A stretch of DNA of 54,085 nt from Arthrobacter silviterrae (GTDB taxonomy: Bacteria > Actinomycetota > Actinomycetes > Actinomycetales > Micrococcaceae), in contig NZ_JAAKZI010000031.1 in the NCBI RefSeq assembly GCF_011045165.1, forward strand, positions 1 to 54,085. Direction: 5' to 3'. The notes beneath the pieces are model-generated. The model was not told the origin of the DNA. It did no database searches and saw only the letters and a list, made by a program, of their open reading frames with translations. This document shows, in pieces, positions 33,598 to 40,661 of the stretch. Numbering within the stretch: position 1 is the first letter of the stretch; each line of letters opens with the position of its first letter. A program made the position numbers and the translations under genes.

Positions 33598-35013
33598 ATG
33601 TTCGACGTTCTTGACCAGCAGACCCGGCTTACCGGACATCAGATCCGGCTTGCCGTTGTCGCGGCCTGGGCGATCTGCCTGGAATTCCTGGACTTCTTTC
33701 TCATCGGATTCATCCTGACGTTTGTCGCCGGTCCCTGGCATCTGACCATGGTCCAGTCGTCGGTCATCCTGCTGTCGTCCGGACTGGGCGCCATATTCGG
33801 TGCCATCTACTTTGGCCGACCCGCAGACAAATTGGGACGCCGAAAGGTGTTCCTCATAACCATCGCGGTCTTCACCCTTGCCACAGCGGCCCTTGCGCTG
33901 ACGCCGGCGAGCCCCACCATTGGCTACGCCTACCTTGTCCTCTTCCGCGTCGTGGTGGGCTTCGGCGGTGGCGGCCTCTACGTCGTGGACCTTCCGCTCG
34001 TGCAGGAATTCATGCCCACGTCCAAGCGCGGCCGTGTCTCCGGGCTTGTCACCTCCGCCGTCCCACTTGGCTTCCTGCTGGGCTCGGTCCTGGTGTGGAC
34101 GCTTTCCGGTGCCATTGGTTGGCGTGGCGTCCTCTGGGTCTCGGCAGCCCTTGGTTGCACCGTGTTCTTCATGCGTATTTCCATTCCGGAATCTCCCGTC
34201 TTCCGTGCCCGCCAAGGTGACGTGGAAGGTGCCCGGCGCTCCATTGCATGGGCGCTGAAGGTGGATCCCGGGACGCTCTCTCCGGAGGTGCCGGAGCAGC
34301 TGCTGGAGAACAAGAAGGCAAGCTTCCGCGAGTTGCTTGCGTATCCGCGAAGCTTTTGGGCCTCGGTTCTCTCGAACCTCGGTGCGCAGACCGGCTATTA
34401 CGGTCTGGCCCTGTGGACGCCGACACTGCTCATCCTGGTCGTCGGCATCAGCCCGGCCCAGTCCGCCCAGTACATGATTGCGGTGACGCTGGGCGCGCTT
34501 GCTGGGCGGCTGGTGCTGTCGTACCTGTCCGAACGCATCGGACGCCGCGCAACCGGCGGGATTGCCGGCACCGGTGCCGCCGTTCTCCTGATTGTGGCCG
34601 CATTGGCCAACGACATGACCTTCATGGGCGTTTCCATCTTCTTCGTGTTGCTCATCGCCATCTACTTCTTCGGTGAAGGCGGCTTCGCAATCGTGGGCCC
34701 GTACTCTGCTGAGGTCTGGCCGAGCCACCTCCGCACGACAGGCATGGGATTCGCCTACGGCATTGGCGGCATTGGCAAGGTCATCGGTCCGCTGGGCCTG
34801 GGCCTGATGCTTGGCTCGGTAAACCTGGTCAAGCCGGCACTCACCGAAACCAACCTGGTTCCCGGATTCGCCTACTTTGCCGCGTGGTACCTGCTCTGCG
34901 CCGCCATGTTTGTCTTTGTCGGCTTCGAAACCAAGAACAAGTCACTTGTCCAGATCGAGGACACAGTCGTTCAGCCCTCGGAAGCCCGCGAGACCAACGG
35001 CGCCAACGTCTGA
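33598..35013 (+). CDS. MFS transporter of the BKACE operon
   Basis: A 471-residue major-facilitator protein with 12 predicted helices. Motif A is present between helices 2 and 3 (GRPADKLGRRK) and repeated in the second half (SERIGRRATGG). The sequence RVVVGFGGGGLYVVDLPLVQEFMPTSKRGRVSGLVTSAVPLG is typical of the sugar-porter and aromatic-acid/metabolite-H+ symporter groups. ATG 33598 was chosen because GAAGGTGG lies just upstream; the longer frame from 33574 has no site. It is the first gene of the catabolic operon and should import the substrate, an organic acid or other small polar molecule. Confidence 0.85.
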   Translation: MFDVLDQQTRLTGHQIRLAVVAAWAICLEFLDFFLIGFILTFVAGPWHLTMVQSSVILLSSGLGAIFGAIYFGRPADKLGRRKVFLITIAVFTLATAALALTPASPTIGYAYLVLFRVVVGFGGGGLYVVDLPLVQEFMPTSKRGRVSGLVTSAVPLGFLLGSVLVWTLSGAIGWRGVLWVSAALGCTVFFMRISIPESPVFRARQGDVEGARRSIAWALKVDPGTLSPEVPEQLLENKKASFRELLAYPRSFWASVLSNLGAQTGYYGLALWTPTLLILVVGISPAQSAQYMIAVTLGALAGRLVLSYLSERIGRRATGGIAGTGAAVLLIVAALANDMTFMGVSIFFVLLIAIYFFGEGGFAIVGPYSAEVWPSHLRTTGMGFAYGIGGIGKVIGPLGLGLMLGSVNLVKPALTETNLVPGFAYFAAWYLLCAAMFVFVGFETKNKSLVQIEDTVVQPSEARETNGANV

Positions 35014-35063
35014 GCAGCCCAAACTTCCATCATCGATATACCAATTCTTGAAAGGACACACCC

Positions 35064-36041
35064 ATGACCACCGAGAGCACCACCAGCCGGGAAATCACCG
35101 TCGAATTGTTCGAGTCCCTCTACGAGTCGTGCAGCAACTGGGGCCGCTGGGGAACCGATGACCAGCGGGGCACCCTGAACTACATCACCCCCGAGGTCAT
35201 CCAAAAGGCAGCCAGCCTCGTCCGCAGCGGCAAGGCCGTCTCACTGCAGCTGCCGATCGACGCGGACGGACCGCAGACCGGCAACCTTGGCCGCGTCAAC
35301 CCGATCCACCAAATGACGGCCACGGGAACCGACCACGTCAACGGTGCCCAGATTTTCGAAGGCGACTCCCTCGGTTTCGGATTTGCCGACGACAGCATCT
35401 TTATGTTCCTGCAGGGAGGCACCCAATGGGACGCCCTGGGGCACGTCTTCCGCAACGGAAAGATGTACAACGGCTTCAGCGCCAGTGAAGTTACGGCCCA
35501 GGGTGCCAAGCGCGGCGGCGTGGAAAACATGCCCACCGTGGTCTCGCGCGGCGTCCTGCTGGACCTTCCCGCCGTCAAGGGCAAGAGCCACCTGAGCCCC
35601 GGGGAAGCCATCACCCCGGAAGACCTGGACGAGGCCTGCACCTTCCACAACGTCACGATTGAGCCCGGCGATGTCGTCTTGATCCGCACCGGCGACATGG
35701 CTGCACGCCGCGACCTGCCCCAGTGGGACGGCTATTCCGGCGGCGATGCACCCGGCCTCTCACTGCGTACCGCCAGCTGGTTCCACGAAAAGAAGGTGGC
35801 CGCCATCGCCACCGACACGTGGGGTGCAGAAGTGCGACCCAACGAACTGGAAGCCTCCTTCCAGCCGCTGCACCTGATCCTGATCGTCTCCATGGGCCTG
35901 CTGGTGGGGGAGATCTGGGAGCTGGATTCCCTGGCAGCTGAATGTGCCGCGGACGGCCGCTACGAATTCCTGTTCGTGGGCCCGCCCCTGGTCATCCCGG
36001 GCGCCGTGGGCGCACCTCTGAACCCGCAGGCCATTAAGTAA
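35064..36041 (+). CDS. Cyclase-family (PF04199) hydrolase
   Basis: A 325-residue metal-dependent hydrolase of the cyclase/kynurenine-formamidase/isatin-hydrolase superfamily. The motif FMFLQGGTQWDALGHVF corresponds to the family's HxGTHxDxPxH metal site; here Q-W replaces His-x, as in many family members with long N-terminal regions, while D and the final H are kept. The N-terminal block SNWGRWGTDDQRGTLNYITPEVI is diagnostic of this subgroup. These enzymes open cyclic amides, imides or lactones. It starts 50 bp after the transporter with AAAGGA before ATG. In this operon it is the best candidate for the ring-opening or first hydrolysis step that makes the beta-keto acid for the next enzyme. 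Confidence 0.8.
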   Translation: MTTESTTSREITVELFESLYESCSNWGRWGTDDQRGTLNYITPEVIQKAASLVRSGKAVSLQLPIDADGPQTGNLGRVNPIHQMTATGTDHVNGAQIFEGDSLGFGFADDSIFMFLQGGTQWDALGHVFRNGKMYNGFSASEVTAQGAKRGGVENMPTVVSRGVLLDLPAVKGKSHLSPGEAITPEDLDEACTFHNVTIEPGDVVLIRTGDMAARRDLPQWDGYSGGDAPGLSLRTASWFHEKKVAAIATDTWGAEVRPNELEASFQPLHLILIVSMGLLVGEIWELDSLAAECAADGRYEFLFVGPPLVIPGAVGAPLNPQAIK

Positions 36042-36074
36042 CTACAACATTCCAAGCAAAGGAGCCGATTGACC

Positions 36075-37004
36075 ATGGCCAAGAGAAAAGTAATCATCAC
36101 AAGCGCGGTGACCGGTTCCATCCACACCCCGTCCATGTCGCCCCACCTGCCGGTGTCGCCGGAGGAAATCGCCGATGCGGCGATCGGAGCGGCCGAGGCC
36201 GGTGCCGCCATTGTCCACATGCACGCCCGGGATCCCAAGGACGGCCGGCCGTCACAGGACCCCAAGCACTTTGAACCGATCCTGGCCAAGCTGAAGGCAA
36301 ACACCAACGCCGTCATCAACCTGACCACAGGCGGCTCCCCACACATGAGCGTTGAGGAAAGGATGCAGCCGGCAGCCGTGTTCAAGCCCGAGCTGGCCTC
36401 GTTGAACATGGGCTCGATGAACTTTGGCCTGTACCCGATGCTGGACCGCTTCAACACCTTTGAGCATGAGTGGGAGCGCGAAGGGCTGGAGAAGTCCCGT
36501 GACCTGGTGTTCAAGAACACCTTCGCCGACATCCAGAAGATCCTCGAAACCGGCAATGCGAACGGCACCAGGTTTGAGTTCGAATGCTACGACATCTCAC
36601 ACCTGAACAACCTTGCCCACTTCCATGCACGCGGACTGGCGCGAGGACCCCTGTTCATCCAATCCGTCTTCGGCCTGTTGGGCGGCATTGGGGCACACGC
36701 GGAAGATCTCATGCACATGCGCCGCACCGCAGACCGTCTCTTCGGCGACGCCTATGAGTGGTCCATCCTTGGGGCCGGCAAGAACCAGATGCCGCTGGCC
36801 ACCATCGGTGCCGCCACGGGATCCCACGTCCGCGTCGGCCTGGAGGACTCGCTGTGGATTGGGCCCGGCAAGCTGGCGCAGTCCAATGCCGAGCAGGTCA
36901 CCCGTGTGAGGACCATCCTGGAAGCGCTGAACTTTGACATCGCCACACCGGACGAGGCCCGCGAAATGCTGCAGCTCAAGGGTGCGGACCAGGTCGGTTT
37001 CTAA
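36075..37004 (+). CDS. Beta-keto acid cleavage enzyme (BKACE, DUF849)
   Basis: A 309-residue TIM-barrel Zn enzyme. The start block KVIITSAVTGSIHTPSMSPHLPVSPEEIADAAIGAAEAGAAIVHMHARDPKDG is the family hallmark, with the metal pair H48-x-H50. GGSPHMSVEERM, FECYD and HVRVGLEDSLW (the Glu that completes the site) are intact. BKACEs condense a beta-keto acid with acetyl-CoA and split it to acetoacetate plus the CoA ester of the shortened acid. Its ATG follows AAGGAG; a TTG two codons upstream is possible. The stop overlaps the CoA-transferase start by 1 bp. The substrate specificity (3-oxo acid side chain) cannot be read from sequence. Confidence 0.9.
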   Translation: MAKRKVIITSAVTGSIHTPSMSPHLPVSPEEIADAAIGAAEAGAAIVHMHARDPKDGRPSQDPKHFEPILAKLKANTNAVINLTTGGSPHMSVEERMQPAAVFKPELASLNMGSMNFGLYPMLDRFNTFEHEWEREGLEKSRDLVFKNTFADIQKILETGNANGTRFEFECYDISHLNNLAHFHARGLARGPLFIQSVFGLLGGIGAHAEDLMHMRRTADRLFGDAYEWSILGAGKNQMPLATIGAATGSHVRVGLEDSLWIGPGKLAQSNAEQVTRVRTILEALNFDIATPDEAREMLQLKGADQVGF

Positions 37005-37786
37005 TGGCGGGCATCGACAAGAGCTATCCCGACGCGGCCGCCGCCGTGGCCGACATCCCGCATGGGGCGTCACTGTCCGTGGGCGGGTTCGGGCTCTCCG
37101 GCAACCCCATAGCCCTCATCCAGGCATTGCTGGACCAAGGCGCGGGGGACCTCAGCGTTGTTTCCAACAATTGCGGTGTTGACGGCTGGGGTCTGGGGCT
37201 CCTCCTGGACGCCGGCCGGATCCGCAAGATGACCTCCTCCTACGTCGGTGAGAACAAGGAGTTCGCCCGGCGCTACCTCAACGGCGAACTGGAACTGGAA
37301 CTTACCCCTCAGGGAACCCTGGCCGAGAAGCTGCGGGCGGGCGGGTCCGGGATCGCCGCGTTCTACACCCGCTCCGGCGTGGGCACCCAGGTGGCCACCG
37401 GCGGTTTGCCGCAGAAGTACGACGCCGAGGGGAACGTTGTGCAGGCATCGGCGGCCAAGGATGTGCGTGAGTTTGCGCCGCGCGGGAAGAACGCAGAGTA
37501 CGTGCTGGAGGAGTCCATCGTTACTGACTATGCCCTGATTCATGCGGCCAAGGGCGACAAGCACGGAAATCTGGTCTTCAACAAGGCGGCACGTCAATTC
37601 TCACCACCGGCAGCCATGGCCGGGAAGGTCTGCATCGCCCAGGTGGAGGAACTCGTGGAAGCCGGCAGCATCGACCCGGACATGGTCCACTTGCCGGGAG
37701 TCTATGTGCATCGGATTGTGCACGTCGGAAAAGACATTGAAAAGCGCATCGAAAAGCGCACGGTGACCGCCAGAGAGGGGCACTGA
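37004..37786 (+). CDS. 3-oxoacid CoA-transferase, subunit A
   Basis: A 260-residue alpha subunit of a family I CoA-transferase (SCOT, AtoD or PcaI type): [102 protein letters not shown] and the downstream [18 protein letters not shown] are all present. It joins subunit B in a heterotetramer. It would activate acetoacetate made by BKACE to acetoacetyl-CoA, with succinyl-CoA, acetyl-CoA or another donor. Overlap with the BKACE gene and a 1-base gap to subunit B show tight coupling. Confidence 0.9.
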   Translation: MAGIDKSYPDAAAAVADIPHGASLSVGGFGLSGNPIALIQALLDQGAGDLSVVSNNCGVDGWGLGLLLDAGRIRKMTSSYVGENKEFARRYLNGELELELTPQGTLAEKLRAGGSGIAAFYTRSGVGTQVATGGLPQKYDAEGNVVQASAAKDVREFAPRGKNAEYVLEESIVTDYALIHAAKGDKHGNLVFNKAARQFSPPAAMAGKVCIAQVEELVEAGSIDPDMVHLPGVYVHRIVHVGKDIEKRIEKRTVTAREGH

Positions 37787-37787
37787 C

Positions 37788-38435
37788 ATGGCTCTGACCA
37801 GAGAAGAAATGGCCGCCCGGGCCGCCCTTGAACTCAACGACGGCGATTACGTCAACCTGGGCATCGGAGTTCCCACGCTGGTACCCAATTACATCCCGGA
37901 AGAACTCACAGTGGTGCTGCAATCCGAAAACGGGATTCTCGGCGTCGGACCTTATCCCTATGACGAAGACGTGGACCCGGACCTGATCAATGCCGGCAAG
38001 GAAACCGTGACGGTCAACCCGGGGGCGTCGTTCTTTGACTCGACCACCAGTTTCGCCATGATTCGCGGGGGCAAGATAGACGCGGCCATCCTGGGCGCCA
38101 TGCAGGTCTCGGCCGCAGGCGACCTAGCCAACTGGACCATTCCCGGGAAGATGATCAAGGGGCCCGGCGGTGCCATGGACCTGGTCCACGGGGCCGGGCG
38201 GGTCATTGTCCTGATGGACCACACGGCCAAGGACGGCTCGCCGAAGATCGTGAAAAGCTGTTCGCTGCCGCTGACGGGCCAGGGCGTGGTGGACCGCATC
38301 ATCACCAATCTTGCGGTGATTGACGTGACACCCGATGGCCTGGTGCTCGTGGAGCTGGCAGACGGGGTTGACATCGAGGACGTCATTGCCTCGACGGAAC
38401 CAGAGCTGAAGATACCGGCGGCGCTGTCCGTCTGA
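37788..38435 (+). CDS. 3-oxoacid CoA-transferase, subunit B
   Basis: A 215-residue beta subunit of the same enzyme. The catalytic glutamate is E47 in [12 protein letters not shown]. GxGxP-like [15 protein letters not shown] and the C-terminal domain motifs [60 protein letters not shown] are present. The start, ATG 37788, lies directly after the alpha-subunit stop, with GAGAGGGG upstream. After the stop, a strong hairpin (38446-38478) separates this gene from the thiolase. Confidence 0.9.
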   Translation: MALTREEMAARAALELNDGDYVNLGIGVPTLVPNYIPEELTVVLQSENGILGVGPYPYDEDVDPDLINAGKETVTVNPGASFFDSTTSFAMIRGGKIDAAILGAMQVSAAGDLANWTIPGKMIKGPGGAMDLVHGAGRVIVLMDHTAKDGSPKIVKSCSLPLTGQGVVDRIITNLAVIDVTPDGLVLVELADGVDIEDVIASTEPELKIPAALSV

Positions 38436-38445
38436 TAGCACCAAC

Positions 38446-38478
38446 ACATGGCTGCGCCCGCTGCGGTCGCAGCCATGT
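38446..38478 (+). terminator. Intercistronic stem-loop before the thiolase gene
   Basis: ACATGGCTGCG (38446-38456) pairs perfectly with CGCAGCCATGT (38468-38478), an 11-bp stem with an 11-nt loop. No T-run follows, so read-through to the thiolase is expected; it may reduce downstream expression or stabilise the upstream mRNA. Confidence 0.5.
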
Positions 38479-38536
38479 ATCCGGGATTGCCCTGCCGCGT
38501 CCCCCGGAACAGACCTATTTAGAAAGCGAATTTTGC

Positions 38537-39721
38537 ATGAGCCTGTATTCACAATTTGGCAAGGATGTGCTCTTGACGGGCTGGGGACACAGCCAGTTCG
38601 GCAAGCTGGGCGACGAGACCCTGGAATCCCTGATCGTCCAGGTCTCCCGTGAGGCCATTGACAACGCGGGCATAGAACCGGCGCAGATCGACGAGATTTA
38701 CGTCGGACAGTTCAACGCCGGAATGATGCCCCTGGCATTTCCTTCCTCGCTGGCCCTGCAGGTCTCGGAGCAACTGGCGAACGTACCCGCCACACGGGTG
38801 GAGAATGCGTGCACCTCGGGATCGGCCGCCATGCAGCAAGGCGCAAAGGCCCTGCTGGCCGGTACGGCCACGACGGTGTTGGTCGTCGGCGCCGAAAAGA
38901 TGACACATGCCGGTGCCGATGTGGTGGGTGGCGCCCTCCTGGGAGCGGACTACGACATGGCAGGCAAATCCTCGACGACGGGGTTCACCGGTCTTTTTGC
39001 CGACGTCGCCAAGCACTACGAACAACGTTATGGACCCGTAGGGGACGTGCTGGGTTCCATTGCGGCAAAGAACCACCGAAACGGCGTGGACAATCCGTAC
39101 GCGCAATTGCGCAAGGACCTGGGGGAGGAGTTCTGCCGCACCGTCTCGGAACGCAACCCCTTGGTCGCCGCGCCGCTTCGCCGCACGGATTGTTCCCCCG
39201 TGTCCGACGGCGCGGCCGCCATGGTACTGTCTGTGGCACCGACCGGCTCGGTGACGGGGCCTGTTCGTCTGGCAGGTTTTGGGCAGGCAAATGACTTCAT
39301 GCCCGCCGAGCGCCGCGACCCGACAGCCTTTGCCGGTGTCAGGGCATCATTCGAGCGGGCCCTTGCCATGGCCGGAACGACCCTTGGCGAACTGGATTTT
39401 GCCGAGGTGCATGACTGCTTCACGATTGCCGAACTGCTCATGTACGAGGCCATGGGGCTGGCCGAACCCGGGCACGGCGCGCGCGCCGTTGATGAGGGCT
39501 GGGTGTTCAGGGACGGGAAGCTGCCGATCAACGTTTCCGGCGGTCTCAAGGCCAAGGGCCATCCCGTCGGGGCAACGGGCGTGTCCCAGCACGTGCTGGC
39601 CGCGATGCAGCTGACCGGGACGGCAGGAGACATGCAGCTGCCCCGGGCCAGGCGCGCCGCCGTCCAGAACATGGGTGGAGTGGGAATCGCCAACTACGTC
39701 AGCATCCTGGAAGCGGTTTAG
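38537..39721 (+). CDS. Thiolase, SCP2-type acyl-CoA acetyltransferase
   Basis: A 394-residue thiolase. The nucleophile is C92 in VENACTSGSAAM. The second catalytic elements follow the SCP2/SCPx pattern: HDCFTIAELLMYEAMGL (with the HDCF cysteine) and NVSGGLKAKGHPVGATG (catalytic His), while the classical C-terminal CxGGG is replaced by QNMGGVG. It would cleave acetoacetyl-CoA, or a longer 3-oxoacyl-CoA from the pathway, with CoA to acetyl-CoA. AGAAAGCG precedes ATG 38537. It is the last gene of the catabolic operon; no terminator is clear afterwards. Confidence 0.85.
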   Translation: MSLYSQFGKDVLLTGWGHSQFGKLGDETLESLIVQVSREAIDNAGIEPAQIDEIYVGQFNAGMMPLAFPSSLALQVSEQLANVPATRVENACTSGSAAMQQGAKALLAGTATTVLVVGAEKMTHAGADVVGGALLGADYDMAGKSSTTGFTGLFADVAKHYEQRYGPVGDVLGSIAAKNHRNGVDNPYAQLRKDLGEEFCRTVSERNPLVAAPLRRTDCSPVSDGAAAMVLSVAPTGSVTGPVRLAGFGQANDFMPAERRDPTAFAGVRASFERALAMAGTTLGELDFAEVHDCFTIAELLMYEAMGLAEPGHGARAVDEGWVFRDGKLPINVSGGLKAKGHPVGATGVSQHVLAAMQLTGTAGDMQLPRARRAAVQNMGGVGIANYVSILEAV

Positions 39722-40165
39722 CATCCCGAGCGCCCACGGCTTGCTGGCGTCATGATGCTGGGAAAGGTTGAGGCATTGGGCCATGTACTGATCCGATCTG
39801 GGCCTGCGTGGCCTACCGCGACGCGTTGATGTCCCCTGCCTGAAGCGCCGTTTACGTTACCTGAGGGTGAACCTTTCAAGGGCTGTCACGCAGGCCGCAT
39901 AAGAGTCCACTTTTGATGGAGGGGCTTGGTTGGAGGGGACTTGGTTTGGCCGAACATCCGGAGGCAACGAGGGAATACTGGTCTTGGATCAAGGCACCCA
40001 TCTAACGATTGTTGGGCGATTCTTACGAGGCTTTGCCTCACGAAGCTGACGGTGGCTGACTTAGCCAGGATCAATTCTCGCCGTCGCTGGAGAACCCCAA
40101 CCACTATGAATAATGCGGGCTAGACGAGAGTAAAAGGACAGGTTCGGCATGGGTAGCTGATTAGG

Positions 40166-40321
40166 GACGCCCGAGCTGAGGCTCTGAAAGTGCAAATCCA
40201 GGTCGGCGAGTTATTCAGCGCCAAGCGCATGGTGCCTGTGATCAACGCCCACTTTACCGGCGACCCTGAAGTCTTTGGTCAAGCCGATATCGACTACTTG
40301 GAGCGCATAACGGGGGGGTAA
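40166..40321 (+). pseudogene. Aconitase X (AcnX, DUF521) N-terminal relic
   Basis: One frame reads DARAEALKVQIQVGELFSAKRMVPVINAHFTGDPEVFGQADIDYLERITGG and then stops. It matches the N-terminal region of aconitase X catalytic domains, where a GEYGxALQKAMEI-like helix is followed by V-x-x-G-x-x-F/Y-G-A-x-R-x-V/I-P-I and a GxxGxxFLE segment. The start and the rest of the ~400-residue protein are gone. The assignment rests on recalled family pattern, not on alignment. Confidence 0.55.
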
Positions 40322-40327
40322 CGGGGC

Positions 40328-40605
40328 TGGTGGCCGGAGCAGTGGCGAAATTTCTGCTGTGACGGAGGCTGCCAACCATTGCGGCATGGTCCACGGCGGC
40401 AGCGGCGGGCACAGCGGCTATTCATGTTGCAGGCGTCATTGGGTAAGGAGTAAGCGGAAACTCTCGATCGAAGCGGCAGTCATGGTCGATCTGGCATTCG
40501 TGCCGGGTGACCTTCTTAAACGCATTCTGGCCGGAATTCTCCGGTTGCCGCTTCATCAGGCGTTCCCCGACCGGATGATTCGGCGGCGACCAAGGAGCCC
40601 GGCCG
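40328..40605 (+). pseudogene. bioY: bioY (biotin transporter S-component) C-terminal relic
   Basis: Three neighbouring frames together give RRLPTIAAWSTAAAAGTAAIHVAGVIG and, after a shift, KLSIEAAVMVDLAFVPGDLLKRILAGILRLPLHQAFPDRMIRRR. The FVPGDLLKxxLAG element with a following H-x-AFP is characteristic of the last helices of BioY. At least two frameshifts and an in-frame stop make it non-functional. The N-terminal three-quarters are missing. Confidence 0.6.
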
Positions 40606-40661
40606 GGCCCAGACAGCAACACATTAGGGCCCAAGTCATCTGATGGAGCAGAGGTGAGCGT

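Larger units (their letters stand above)
39722..40661. other. 940-bp region of decayed genes
   Basis: No intact gene is present. 39722-40120 holds no recognisable coding sequence. 40166-40605 contains relics of aconitase X and BioY (separate entries). The ribosome-binding site of the oxidoreductase gene (AGAGGTGAGCG) ends the region. Confidence 0.5.
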
